A DNA stretch of 64,000 nucleotides from Pseudoroseicyclus tamaricis (GTDB lineage Bacteria; Pseudomonadota; Alphaproteobacteria; Rhodobacterales; Rhodobacteraceae): assembly GCF_012070395.1 (NCBI RefSeq), contig NZ_JAAFYS010000003.1:620001-684000 (forward strand), read 5' to 3'. The number at the start of each line of letters is the position of its first letter. The stretch's first letter is position 1. Under the pieces are notes generated by a model. The model ran no database searches. It was not told the DNA's origin and saw only the letters and a list, made by a program, of their open reading frames with translations. The translations under genes were made by a program, and so were the position numbers. Shown one piece after another: positions 33,277 to 53,007 of the stretch.

Positions 33277-34111
33277 TGGACTCGTCTCCTTCCGACTTCA
33301 GGTCGGCCTCGGCCTCCTTCAGCGCTGCTTCTTCGGCAGCGGCCTGTTCGGCGGCCAGACGTTCGGCCTCGGCGGCTTCCTCGGCGGCGGCCTGCTCCGC
33401 GGCTTCCGCCGCAACGCGCTCGGCCTCGGCCTTGGCGCTCTTCAGCGCCGCCGGGTAGATCAGGTTCTCGGGGAGCGGCTTCTTCACGGCATCCTTCACC
33501 GTGACCCAGCTGCCCTTCACGCCGGGGACGGCGCCCTTGACCATGATCAGGCCACGGTCGGCATCCGTGCGCACCACCTGCAGGTTCTGCGTGGTGACAC
33601 GGGCGGCGCCCATGTGGCCGGCCATCTTCTTGCCTTTGAACACCTTGCCCGGGTCCTGGCACTGGCCGGTGGAGCCGTGCGAACGGTGCGAGATCGACAC
33701 GCCGTGCGTGGCGCGCAGACCGCCGAAGTTGTGGCGCTTCATCGCACCGGCAAAGCCTTTACCGGTGGACGTGCCCGAGACGTCGACGAACTGGCCGGCG
33801 AAGTAGTGATCGGCGATGATCTCCTCGCCGATCCCGATCAGGTTCTCGGGGGCGACGCGGAATTCCGCGATCTTCCGCTTGGGCTCTACCTTGGCGGCCG
33901 CGAAGTGGCCGCGCAGGGCGCGCGTGGTGTTCTTGGCCTTGGCGGTGCCGGCGCCGAGCTGGACGGCGGCGTAGCCGTCCTTCTCCACCGTGCGGGTCGC
34001 CACGACCTGCAGATTATCGAGCTGGAGAACGGTAACAGGGATCTGCTTGCCGTCTTCCATGAAGAGCCGGGTCATGCCGACCTTCTTTGCGATCACTCCG
34101 GAGCGCAACAT
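33266..34111 (-). CDS. rplC: 50S ribosomal protein L3 with long C-terminal Ala/Glu tail
   Basis: L3 binds near the peptidyl-transferase centre. The core (about residues 1-220) is normal: [63 protein letters not shown] (in parts) and [16 protein letters not shown]. The following 55-60 residues are a low-complexity Ala/Glu helix ([18 protein letters not shown] and similar) ending acidic. At 281 residues the protein is well above the usual 205-240. The gene overlaps rplD by 11 bases and follows rpsJ. Confidence 0.96.
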   Translation of the reverse strand: MLRSGVIAKKVGMTRLFMEDGKQIPVTVLQLDNLQVVATRTVEKDGYAAVQLGAGTAKAKNTTRALRGHFAAAKVEPKRKIAEFRVAPENLIGIGEEIIADHYFAGQFVDVSGTSTGKGFAGAMKRHNFGGLRATHGVSISHRSHGSTGQCQDPGKVFKGKKMAGHMGAARVTTQNLQVVRTDADRGLIMVKGAVPGVKGSWVTVKDAVKKPLPENLIYPAALKSAKAEAERVAAEAAEQAAAEEAAEAERLAAEQAAAEEAALKEAEADLKSEGDESNES

Positions 34112-34123
34112 GGGCGGGCCTCC

Positions 34124-34438
34124 TTAAACCTTGATCTCGACATCGACACCGGCAGCGAGGTCGAGCTTCATCAGCGCGTCCACGGTCTGCGGGGTCGGGT
34201 CCACGATATCCAGGAGCCGCTTGTGGGTGCGGATCTCGAACTGGTCGCGGGATTTCTTGTCGATGTGCGGGCCACGGAGAACCGTGAACTTCTCGATCTT
34301 GTTCGGCAGCGGGATAGGCCCGCGGACAGACGCACCGGTGCGCTTGGCGGTCTGGACGATCTCATGCGTCGAGGCATCGAGCACGCGATAGTCGAACGCC
34401 TTGAGCCGGATGCGAATGTTTTGGCTTTGAGCGGCCAT
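34124..34438 (-). CDS. rpsJ: 30S ribosomal protein S10
   Basis: S10 (104 residues) lies in the 30S head and, with NusB, in transcription antitermination complexes. The sequence [59 protein letters not shown] (in parts) is essentially invariant. ATG 34438 gives [10 protein letters not shown]. It opens the S10 region after tuf, from which a 121-base gap with a GC stem-loop separates it. Confidence 0.98.
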   Translation of the reverse strand: MAAQSQNIRIRLKAFDYRVLDASTHEIVQTAKRTGASVRGPIPLPNKIEKFTVLRGPHIDKKSRDQFEIRTHKRLLDIVDPTPQTVDALMKLDLAAGVDVEIKV

Positions 34439-34521
34439 TGGATTGCCCTTCGCGGCTTGTTTCAACCCGAGAGGTGGACGGCGCGGAATTGCGCGGCCCA
34501 CGTCGGTTTCTTGTTCTTGTC

Positions 34522-34549
34522 AGGCCGGCCCGCGGGGCGGACCGGCCCT
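34522..34549 (-). promoter_or_regulatory. Stem-loop between tuf and rpsJ
   Basis: Imperfect GC-rich inverted repeat (AGGCCGG... CCGGCCCT) just downstream of the tuf stop codon. There is no T-run, so it is more likely an mRNA stabiliser or processing site than a terminator. Confidence 0.4.
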
Positions 34550-34559
34550 GTCCCTCGTC

Positions 34560-35735
<1,176 letters not shown>

Positions 35736-35758
35736 GTCTGTCTTCCTTTTGAGTCAAC

Positions 35759-35815
35759 GGTGCGTGGCGAGCACGCACCCTACGGGTGGGTAGGGTGCGT
35801 GGTTGCCCACGCACC
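35759..35815. repeat. Paired GTAG-headed REP-like palindromes between fusA and tuf
   Basis: A minus-oriented copy (35759-35783) and a plus-oriented copy (35790-35815) carry GTAG plus the GGTGCGTG/CACGCACC palindrome. The element ends six bases before the fusA stop codon. Confidence 0.75.
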
Positions 35816-35821
35816 GCCGGA

Positions 35822-37945
<2,124 letters not shown>

Positions 37946-37972
37946 GGGAGAGGTCCTCAGGCTAGAATTCGG

Positions 37973-38443
37973 TTACCAGCGGTAGTGGCTGAACGCCTTG
38001 TTGGCGTCGGCCATCTTGTGCGTGTCTTCGCGCTTCTTCACGGCGGAGCCGCGGCCGTTCACTGCGTCGAGCAGTTCGCCGGCGAGGCGCTCTTCCATCG
38101 TGTTCTCGTTGCGCTTCGCGCTCGCCTCGATCAGCCAGCGGATGGCCAGCGCCTCGCGGCGCTCGGGGCGCACCTCGACGGGGACCTGGTAGGTCGCACC
38201 GCCAACGCGGCGGGAGCGCACTTCGAGGCTCGGCTTGATGTTGTCGAGCGCCTCGTGGAACACCTCCACGGGGGCGCGCTTGAGGCGGCCCTCGACGCGG
38301 TCGAACGCGTTGTAGACGATGCGCTCGGCGACGGCTTTCTTGCCGTCGATCATCAGGTTGTTCATGAATTTCGTCAGCACCCGATCGCCGAACTTGGCAT
38401 CGGGGAGGACTTCGCGCTTCTCGGCAGCGTGACGGCGGGACAT
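37973..38443 (-). CDS. rpsG: 30S ribosomal protein S7
   Basis: S7 (156 residues) nucleates assembly of the 30S head and, in E. coli, represses the str operon translationally. It shows [30 protein letters not shown] (in parts), [22 protein letters not shown] (in parts), and [20 protein letters not shown] at the C terminus. Termini and length fit the family. It lies 12 bases after rpsL and about 27 bases before fusA. Confidence 0.98.
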   Translation of the reverse strand: MSRRHAAEKREVLPDAKFGDRVLTKFMNNLMIDGKKAVAERIVYNAFDRVEGRLKRAPVEVFHEALDNIKPSLEVRSRRVGGATYQVPVEVRPERREALAIRWLIEASAKRNENTMEERLAGELLDAVNGRGSAVKKREDTHKMADANKAFSHYRW

Positions 38444-38455
38444 CTGAAGAACTCC

Positions 38456-38827
38456 TTACTTCGGGCGCTTGGCGCCGTACTTCGAGCGGCGCTGCTTGCG
38501 GTCTTTGACGCCCTGCGTGTCGAGGACACCGCGCAGAATGTGATAACGGACACCCGGAAGGTCCTTCACCCGGCCCCCGCGGATGAGCACAACGGAGTGC
38601 TCCTGCAGGTTGTGGCTTTCACCCGGAATGTAGGAGATCACCTCATACTGGTTCGTCAGGCGAACCTTGGCGACCTTCCGCATGGCGGAGTTCGGCTTCT
38701 TCGGCGTCGTGGTGTAGACGCGCGTGCAGACGCCGCGCTTCTGCGGACAGCCCTCGAGGTGCTGCGACTTCGACTTCGTGACCTTCGGCTTCCGCGGCTT
38801 GCGGATCAGCTGCTGGATCGTTGGCAT
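38456..38827 (-). CDS. rpsL: 30S ribosomal protein S12
   Basis: S12 (123 residues) controls decoding accuracy and is the streptomycin-resistance target. [20 protein letters not shown] includes the key Lys (K43-type) and [23 protein letters not shown] the second resistance site (K88-type); both are wild type by eye. ATG 38827 gives [14 protein letters not shown]. It is the first gene of the str segment, with a strong promoter about 260 bases upstream. Confidence 0.98.
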   Translation of the reverse strand: MPTIQQLIRKPRKPKVTKSKSQHLEGCPQKRGVCTRVYTTTPKKPNSAMRKVAKVRLTNQYEVISYIPGESHNLQEHSVVLIRGGRVKDLPGVRYHILRGVLDTQGVKDRKQRRSKYGAKRPK

Positions 38828-39083
38828 TGGGCTCTTTTCCCCGCTTCCTGCTAACTCGCGGCCCCGGAGGTCCGCCGATCGTCTCTTCATGCGCCGCATG
38901 AAGCGGCCTGACCGTTGTCGCCCCGCATATCAGTGCAGGACGCAACGCAAACACCCGCAGGCGCCCCCTGGTCCGGGAAGCGATGCGGTGGGTCTTACAG
39001 AGGATCGGGGCATGTCGCCCGGATCGTGACCACTCAACTCTGATTGCCGGGCCGCAAGGATTACCCTGCGCCCGAGTGGTGGC

Positions 39084-39112
39084 CGTATAGGGGGAGTCGC
39101 AGGGGGTGTCAA
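39084..39112 (-). promoter_or_regulatory. Strong sigma-70-like promoter for rpsL-rpsG-fusA-tuf
   Basis: Minus strand: -35 TTGACA (revcomp 39107-39112, perfect), 17-base spacer, -10 TATACG (revcomp 39084-39089). The leader to rpsL is about 250 bases, long enough for regulatory structure. The 518-base gap 38828-39345 also holds the upstream region of the plus-strand VPEID-CTERM gene. Confidence 0.8.
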
Positions 39113-39212
39113 CAGCCCGTCAACCCGGTCTTAGGGAGCGGCAGGGACGGCCCACGGGACGAATCGGATTCGCGGGGCAATTACGACAAATTGTAAACAA
39201 TGGCTCTAGCGG

Positions 39213-39267
39213 GCCGGCATTGCCTGCCGGCGGGAGGACGAGCGGGCCCCAAATAGGGCATTTGGGG
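39213..39267 (+). promoter_or_regulatory. Two inverted repeats upstream of the VPEID-CTERM gene
   Basis: GCCGGCA/TGCCGGC (39213-39231, five-base loop) and CCCCAAAT/ATTTGGGG (39247-39267, five-base loop) lie 80-130 bases before the ATG at 39346. They may be operator sites or RNA hairpins; the transcript start is unknown. Confidence 0.45.
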
Positions 39268-39345
39268 CGGAATTCTGGCTTTCATGTGGCAGCCCTTTAA
39301 AACGGAGGTGCCGCAAAGAGCGGCCAACGACACACGAGGGAAACC

Positions 39346-39558
39346 ATGAAGAATCTGTTCAAGGGGTTCGTGGTTGCGCTGCCGCTCTCGCTCGCATCCG
39401 CCCCCGCCTTCGCCACCTGCTGGTGGTGGTGTAGCCCGCCGCCCCCGCCGCCGTCGACCAACGTGCCGGAGATCGACGCCTCCGCCGGCCTGCTCGGACT
39501 GGCCGCGCTCGGCGCCGTGATGCTGCTGGTGCACGCCCGCCGCCGGGCCACGTCCTGA
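39346..39558 (+). CDS. VPEID-CTERM sorting-domain protein (exosortase E substrate)
   Basis: A 70-residue exported protein. Residues 1-23 are a Sec signal peptide (ending AFA), residues 25-29 are CWWWC, residues 31-36 are six prolines, and residues 40-44 are VPEID. A 17-residue transmembrane helix (about 47-63) and a basic tail RRR (65-67) complete the sorting signal. The mature part before the signal is only about 16 residues. The family is processed by exosortase E, encoded next door on the opposite strand, which would cleave near VPEID and attach or release the peptide at the cell surface (family knowledge; the reaction is inferred). A terminator follows. Confidence 0.85.
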   Translation: MKNLFKGFVVALPLSLASAPAFATCWWWCSPPPPPPSTNVPEIDASAGLLGLAALGAVMLLVHARRRATS

Positions 39559-39590
39559 GCGGCGCCCACTGGGGCGAGACATGACTTGAA

Positions 39591-39625
39591 GGCGGCGCGG
39601 CCCCCCGGCTGCGCCGCCTTTCTCT
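39591..39625 (+). terminator. Terminator after the VPEID-CTERM gene
   Basis: GGCGGCGC and GCGCCGCC arms with a 12-base loop followed by TTTCTCTTT on the plus strand. Confidence 0.75.
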
Positions 39626-39631
39626 TTGGCA

Positions 39632-41233
39632 TCAGATCAGGCTGAAGTCGCCGGCCGCGAGCGCCCAGAGCGCGATCACGAAGTTGGCGACGACATGCGC
39701 CCAGATCGCGTCGCTCACCCTGCCCCACCGCAGTGCCAGCGCCGCGAAGACGAGCCCGGCGAGCAGCGCCGCCACCGGCCGGCCATGGAGCAGCGCGAAC
39801 GGCAGGGTGGAGGCGGCGATGGCCAGCACCTTGCGCGGCCAGCCCGGCCCGTCCAGCCAGTCGAGCAGGATGTAGCCGCGAAAGAAGACCTCCTCCACCA
39901 GCGGCACGATCAGGCTCGTCCCCAGCACCCGCACCATCACCCAGCCGAGCAGCGCCGCCGGCGCGAGCCCTGCCAGCTGGGCCATGAGCCCGCCGCTCCC
40001 GGCGGGCGCCGTGATTGCCCAGACCACGCCGATGAGCATCCCGGCGGCGAGGGAGGCGGGCGAGGGCTCGCAGATCATCTCCCGGTAGATGCGGCGGAAG
40101 GGCCAGAGCGAAAGCGCGACGAGCGCCATGCGCAGCGGGTAGGCCAGCTCCGGCTCGGGGAAGATGGCGTTGCCCACCAGCCCCGTCAGCATGAAGACGA
40201 TGAAGGGCACGATGCAGGCGGCGGCAAGATCTTCCGCCCACCGCGGGGCGGACTTCGCGGGGCGGTCCCTGTGCAGCCAGGGCAGCGTCTCCATCAGCGC
40301 GACGAGGCCGAGCGCCACGAGGCAGAAGAAGATCCAGCCTGCGTGGGAGTGGAAGCCCCCGACCGCCAGCTCCTCCGCCCCGTTGGAGCCGATCTTCACC
40401 AGCGCCGCGATGCGCAGCATGTTGAGCAGCCAGCTCGCCAGCATCGCCAGCGGCAGCACCAGCGCGAAGAAGCGGCCGAGGTGGATCGTCTGGCGAAAGA
40501 GCAGCGCGTAGAGCGAGCCGAAGGCGAGGACGAGGACGATCCCCTCGATCCCCGAGCAGCTGTTGGCCACGCGGACGGAGAAGGTCTGCGTCCCGAGGAT
40601 GGCGGCGGCGACGTCGACATGGACAGTCTCGCCCATCGCATCCAGCAGCAGGGCCGCGCCGCCCAGCGTCGCGGCGGCCATGGCCTGCAGGTTCCACAGC
40701 GGCCCGGCGAGGCGCACCACATCCGGCAGGAGCAGCGCGACGAGGAGGAGGAGCGCGCCGGGCGGTCCGATGCTGCGCACCAGCGCGGCAAGGTCGCGGG
40801 GGGCGGCGAGCCAGAGGAGCCAGCCGAGGCCGGTGACCACGGCGCCAACGCTCCAGAGGGCGAGGGCCGTGGCGCCGAGCGTGGCGAGGTTGCCGCTCGG
40901 GGCGATGAGGGCGGGCGCGAACATCAGCAGGATGCCGACGCCATGCACCCACGGCCAAGGGAACGGCGCGCCGCGCGGGCCGAGGGCCCCCAGCCCGGCG
41001 GGCCGGGCCCAGACGAGCATCGCCGCCGCCGCGAGCCCCACCAGCGCCCGCGCCGGCAGGCTCTGCAGGGCGCGGCAGGCGGCGAAGAGGCCCATGTCGG
41101 CACATTGGAAGTCGGCGAGCACCTGGTAGACGACCGCCAGCGCCGCGATCTCCGCCAGCGCGAGCAGGCCGAAGAGGGCGATCCGCGGCCAGGGGCGCTG
41201 CGGATAGGTCTGGCTCTCAGTCCCGGTGCTCAT
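39632..41233 (-). CDS. Exosortase E/protease (XrtE), VPEID-CTERM system
   Basis: A 533-residue polytopic membrane protein that joins two enzymes. The exosortase half carries the catalytic triad expected of the family: Cys226 in ANSCSGIEG, Arg274 in LLNMLRI and His295/His297 in GGFHSHAGW. The C-terminal half is a CAAX-like CPBP protease with Glu447-Glu448 and Arg452 in LVEEVFFRG, His483, and His513 with Asn517 in WAHVVANF. This fusion is the known exosortase E type. It processes VPEID-CTERM proteins; the only substrate seen here is the convergent 70-residue gene. It starts about 50 bases after the MFS gene and may share its transcript. Confidence 0.92.
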   Translation of the reverse strand: MSTGTESQTYPQRPWPRIALFGLLALAEIAALAVVYQVLADFQCADMGLFAACRALQSLPARALVGLAAAAMLVWARPAGLGALGPRGAPFPWPWVHGVGILLMFAPALIAPSGNLATLGATALALWSVGAVVTGLGWLLWLAAPRDLAALVRSIGPPGALLLLVALLLPDVVRLAGPLWNLQAMAAATLGGAALLLDAMGETVHVDVAAAILGTQTFSVRVANSCSGIEGIVLVLAFGSLYALLFRQTIHLGRFFALVLPLAMLASWLLNMLRIAALVKIGSNGAEELAVGGFHSHAGWIFFCLVALGLVALMETLPWLHRDRPAKSAPRWAEDLAAACIVPFIVFMLTGLVGNAIFPEPELAYPLRMALVALSLWPFRRIYREMICEPSPASLAAGMLIGVVWAITAPAGSGGLMAQLAGLAPAALLGWVMVRVLGTSLIVPLVEEVFFRGYILLDWLDGPGWPRKVLAIAASTLPFALLHGRPVAALLAGLVFAALALRWGRVSDAIWAHVVANFVIALWALAAGDFSLI

Positions 41234-41284
41234 CCCGCACCTGTTGCCCTTAGAATGCGCCGAAAATTTGACGGATCTCGGGGA

Positions 41285-42445
41285 TCAGGCGGCGGCCTGC
41301 CGTCGCCGCGCCCGGGCCAGTGCGCCGTGGACGGCGATGCCGCCACCGAAGGCGACCACCGCGAAGCCGACGAGGCCGGCCGTGCCGAAGACGCCGATGG
41401 CGGCGAGCAGGATCGGCGTGCCCAGCGTGTTGCCGAGGTTGCCCATCTGCGCCACGGCGCCGTTGGCGATAGCCTGCGGCCCCGGCTCCGGGTTCAGCGC
41501 CGGGATGGCGGAGAAGTTGGCCCCCTGCACGAGCCCCAGCCCGCCGACGAGCGCGATGGGCACCCAGGGGCTGTCCGTCAGCGGCAGCAGCAGGGCGCAG
41601 ACGGCGGCGACGGCGAAGCCGGCCATGACCACCGGCACCGGTGGGAAGCGGCGCAGGAGGGCGAGGCCCAGCGTCATCGACACGGCGATGCCGGCCAGCG
41701 GCATGGCAGCGGCGGCGAAGCCGGGGTTCTCCATCCGCCCCGGCAGGACAGTCAGGATCGAGACCCAGGAGAGGGTGTAGAAGAGCCACGCCAGCGCCGG
41801 CGCCGCCATAGCGGGGGAGCGGTAGGCCTCCACGTGCCGGCGGGCGATGGCGGCGAGCGTCAGGCGCGGCGCGTCGGCAGGCCGGGCGATTGTCGGCAGG
41901 CTGACGGCGAGGAGCGCGGCCATCGCTGCCATGTAGAGGGCGTGGCCGGCGAAGAGCGCGCCGGGGCCGTAGGCCTCCGCCAGCGGGCGGCCGAGGAGGG
42001 CGGTGAGCGCGAAGGCGACGCCGAAGAAGGTGCTCCAGAGCGTCATGGCGACGGGCTTCTGCCGCCCGCTCGCGAGGGAGCCCATGAGCGTCGGCGCGGC
42101 GACGACGATGATGAGGTGCGAGAGCCCCTCCACCACCCGGCTGGCCAGCAGCACCGGCAGCGGCGGCAGCGTGACCTGGAAGGCGGAGACGAGCGCGCCG
42201 AGGAGGAGGCCGGCGATCAGCAACCGTTTCAGCCCGATCCGGGCGGCGATGAGGCCGGCGAAGAGGCCGAGGAGGATGCCGAGGAAGCTGAGCAGCGACA
42301 CGGTGAAGCCGAGCGCTGCCCCCGCCTCGGGGTAGGAAAGCCCCAGCGTATCAAAGATGACGGAGACCTTGGCGAACTGCGCCCCTGCCCCCAGCCCGGC
42401 GAGCCAGAGCGCCAGGATCACCCACCATTGCCGTCCGGTCCCCAT
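41285..42445 (-). CDS. Major facilitator superfamily transporter
   Basis: A 386-residue, twelve-helix MFS permease. Helix 1 is VILALWLAGLGAGAQFAKVSVIFDT, the A-motif-like loop between helices 2 and 3 carries LFAGLIAARIGLKRLL (both read in parts), and the second half repeats the pattern with PLAGIAVSMTLGLALLRRF. Substrate and direction cannot be inferred; relatives include cyanate- and nitroimidazole-type efflux and sugar transporters. It is upstream of the XrtE gene on the same strand with a 51-base gap, so it may belong to the same unit. Confidence 0.85.
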   Translation of the reverse strand: MGTGRQWWVILALWLAGLGAGAQFAKVSVIFDTLGLSYPEAGAALGFTVSLLSFLGILLGLFAGLIAARIGLKRLLIAGLLLGALVSAFQVTLPPLPVLLASRVVEGLSHLIIVVAAPTLMGSLASGRQKPVAMTLWSTFFGVAFALTALLGRPLAEAYGPGALFAGHALYMAAMAALLAVSLPTIARPADAPRLTLAAIARRHVEAYRSPAMAAPALAWLFYTLSWVSILTVLPGRMENPGFAAAAMPLAGIAVSMTLGLALLRRFPPVPVVMAGFAVAAVCALLLPLTDSPWVPIALVGGLGLVQGANFSAIPALNPEPGPQAIANGAVAQMGNLGNTLGTPILLAAIGVFGTAGLVGFAVVAFGGGIAVHGALARARRRQAAA

Positions 42446-42525
42446 GCGCCCCCTTTGCGGCGGCGGGGCGGGAAGGGCAAGAGGCGACGGGCGCGGAGGA
42501 GGCCTCGCGCCCGCTGCGGGCGCCG

Positions 42526-43026
42526 TCAGTTGAAGGGCCGCAGGTCCCCCCAGCCGACGCGGATCTCGGCGCTTTCGCCGGCGGGCAGCGCGGCGCGCGG
42601 CAGCATCTGGCCCCGCACCTCGAAATTCTCGTCGATGCGCACGATCAGCAGCCGGTCGAAGGGATCGGCGCGGCTGACCATAACGGCCTCGTCGCCGCCG
42701 GGCGCGATGGTGCGGATGGCGACGCGCTGGTCCCCCAGCGTGCCGCCGGTGGAGCGGCCCCCCTCGCGGCTCAGCGTGATGCCGTAGGTGATGGCGCCGT
42801 AAAGCTCCCCGATCTGCTCCCAGAGGCCGAGCTGGCGGCCGGTGAACATCTGGAACTCCTCGGCGAGGGCGAGGAGGTCGCGGTAGATGGGCACCAGCGC
42901 GAGGTCGGCCTTGGGGAAGATCCGGGCCAGCTCATGCTCGCCCAGCGACGGGTCGATGGGGCCGCGGCGAGCGGTATCGACGGCATCCCAAAGCATATCG
43001 TCCATGTATTCCAGCTCTTGCGACAT
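42526..43026 (-). CDS. Hypothetical protein, unknown
   Basis: A 166-residue protein that I do not recognise. The N-terminal half is helical (ELEYMDDMLWDAVDTARRG, then VPIYRDLLALAEEFQMFTGRQLGLWEQIGELYG in parts). The C-terminal half looks like beta strands (GDQRVAIRTIAPGG, FEVRGQMLPRAALP, EIRVGWGDL). There is no signal peptide. The ATG at 43026 has AGGGGG about nine bases upstream; the 38 additional residues of the longer frame are Arg-rich and unlikely. It lies between rpoC and the MFS gene and may be in the XrtE unit. Confidence 0.6.
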   Translation of the reverse strand: MSQELEYMDDMLWDAVDTARRGPIDPSLGEHELARIFPKADLALVPIYRDLLALAEEFQMFTGRQLGLWEQIGELYGAITYGITLSREGGRSTGGTLGDQRVAIRTIAPGGDEAVMVSRADPFDRLLIVRIDENFEVRGQMLPRAALPAGESAEIRVGWGDLRPFN

Positions 43027-43424
43027 GTGCGTGCCCCCTGTTCCAACGCGACCCTCAATCGCGGTGAATCGGGGCCTTAATTTGTTCAATCGGGGGAGCC
43101 TTTTCGCCGGCCGCCGCCATTCTCTTAAAAAGCGCTTCAAACTGTCTGCTATGCGCGAGGCCTTGGCAGCCTCGCTTTCAATGCCTGCAGACTAACGCAT
43201 CAACCGCTCTCTTCGCATTAGCCTCGGCCCAATTTCTTACGAAATCCTTGCGAGATTTCACGCAGCGCCAAAGCGCCCCGGGCCGCCAGTGACTTAGCCG
43301 CGACGGGGGCCCGGAGGCCGCTCCCGCCCAGGTTGCGCCCCCTGCTCCGCCTCAACCTCAATGCGCCGAATCCCCGGCTCAGCGGTGCGCCCACGTCCCG
43401 AAAAAGCGCAGCCGAGAACGAAAA
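43027..43424. other. Noncoding region between the hypothetical gene and the rpoC terminator
   Basis: About 400 bases without a supported gene. Visible elements are a terminator-like stem on the plus strand (GCGAGGC 43155-43161, GCCTCGC 43169-43175, then TTTC) and the inverted repeat GAAATC/GATTTC (43241-43259). Both may belong to the unit starting at 43026, but no clean promoter was found. Confidence 0.5.
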
Positions 43425-43452
43425 AGGCCCCGCCGGTGTCCCGGCGGGGCCT
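43425..43452 (-). terminator. Terminator after rpoC
   Basis: AGGCCCCGCCGG and CCGGCGGGGCCT arms around TGTC, followed on the minus strand by TTTTT. It ends the rplJL-rpoBC unit. Confidence 0.9.
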
Positions 43453-43477
43453 CGTGTCTTTCACCGTGTGGCTGCGA

Positions 43478-47718
<4,241 letters not shown>

Positions 47719-47722
<4 letters not shown>

Positions 47723-48626
47723 TGGGCACCATCCTTGAGATTGGTGATGGATTCATTCGCCGCCGAGGCCATGTGGCTCGTCCCGCCGGACTGATCTTGC
47801 AAATATCGCTCGGTCGCGTCGTCTATGCCTTCGTCCGCTCGCACCCACGTGCGCTGCCTGCGCACCACCTTCGCCGGGTTGCCGACCGCGACGCTGTTCG
47901 CCTCGATCTTGCCACGGCAGATACCGTGGGCCCCCAGCACCGCGCCCGAGCCGATCTCGACCCGGCCGATGCAGCAGCTCTTCTCGCCCAGCCACACGTG
48001 ATCGCCGATCATGATGCTGCGCGACGCTTCGATGCGCTTCGGCTCCGGCCCGCTGAGGTCCACCATCCCGTGATAGGCGGTGGAATGCAGCTCCGACCCG
48101 CCGCCGATCATGCAATCCCGGCCGAGCGAGACGCGTGAGCCGACGGCCTTGACGGTGAGCCCGTGGGTGGAGGTATCGTCGCCTATGGTGACCTCCGCCT
48201 TCGGGCCGACGGCGAAATGCGCCTTGAAGCGGCGCAGATACCCCATCGCGATCATTGTGTCCCCGCCGAGGACGGTGAAGGACATCCGGGCATTCAGCCC
48301 GCCATCCGCCTCCGCCCTGCCGAGGACGATGAAGATGTTCGACATGTTCTTCTTGCCCACGGCGTCGATCCTGAGGGTCGGGCCGGGAAAGTAACGCTTG
48401 TCTACGAACAGCCAGCACCGACGGCCGAACCGGCCGTTGATGGTGATGTCCTTCATCGGCGAACCGGCCTGAAGAGGATACGCGTCGAGATGCTTGTCCG
48501 GAATCGGGCTCACCGAATCCGGAAAGCGGGCGGCAACCTGATGCCACAGCCCCAGCACCTCGTTGTTCGAGGCGCCCGCCGCGTCCTGTTTGGAGGGGCC
48601 TACCAGGCCCCTCCCGAAGAGAGCTT

Positions 48627-48630
<4 letters not shown>
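47719..48630 (-). CDS. Left-handed beta-helix (hexapeptide) acyltransferase inserted between rpoB and rpoC
   Basis: A 303-residue protein whose C-terminal part is a hexapeptide-repeat beta-helix. Repeats run through [40 protein letters not shown] (in parts), with a His in [62 protein letters not shown] (in parts) is the classic acyltransferase end. Such enzymes act as trimers and move acetyl or longer acyl groups from CoA or ACP to sugars or small molecules. The first 60 residues are unlike the family. The GTG start at 48630 overlaps the rpoB stop (GTGA) and the stop overlaps the rpoC ATG (ATGA); the GAGGAGGAG codons ending rpoB supply its ribosome site. Substrate unknown. Confidence 0.85.
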
Positions 48631-52766
<4,136 letters not shown>

Positions 52767-53007
52767 GAGCGATGTCACCTTTCACATCTCTTGCCGGGGT
52801 GCCGCGCCGGGGCTCACGCGGCAGCGCCCCTTCGAGAACGGGAGGGAGGTCTATACGTGAGCCCGACCCAAGGGCTCTTTCCCGACCTTCAAACCTACCC
52901 GGAGGGAGGGCTTCGCGAAGCCCCCCGTCAAGACAGGTTCGGCTGGGCCCGCATCTCGCGCGCCCAGCCTTTCATGTGGTGCGGTGCGCTTGCACGCACC
53001 CGCCGGA
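52767..53007 (-). promoter_or_regulatory. Structured rplL-rpoB gap with a degenerate REP copy
   Basis: A 240-base gap holds a GGCTGGGC/GCCCAGCC stem (52941-52969), the hairpin AGGGCTTCGCGAAGCCC near 52908-52926, and a degenerate REP core GGTGCGCTTGCACGCACC (52983-53000) seven bases after the rplL stop codon. It is probably an attenuation or processing region that sets the ratio of ribosomal stalk to polymerase; no strong promoter was seen. Confidence 0.5.

Noticed and set aside
39181-39345. A sigma-54 promoter ahead of the VPEID-CTERM gene, as seen for PEP-CTERM genes elsewhere
   Set aside because: No TGGCAC-N5-TTGC match; only the GC dyads are clear.
39626-42787. A 1053-codon plus-strand frame across the XrtE and MFS genes
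   Set aside because: It is antisense to two well-supported membrane-protein genes and consists of charged, low-complexity sequence.
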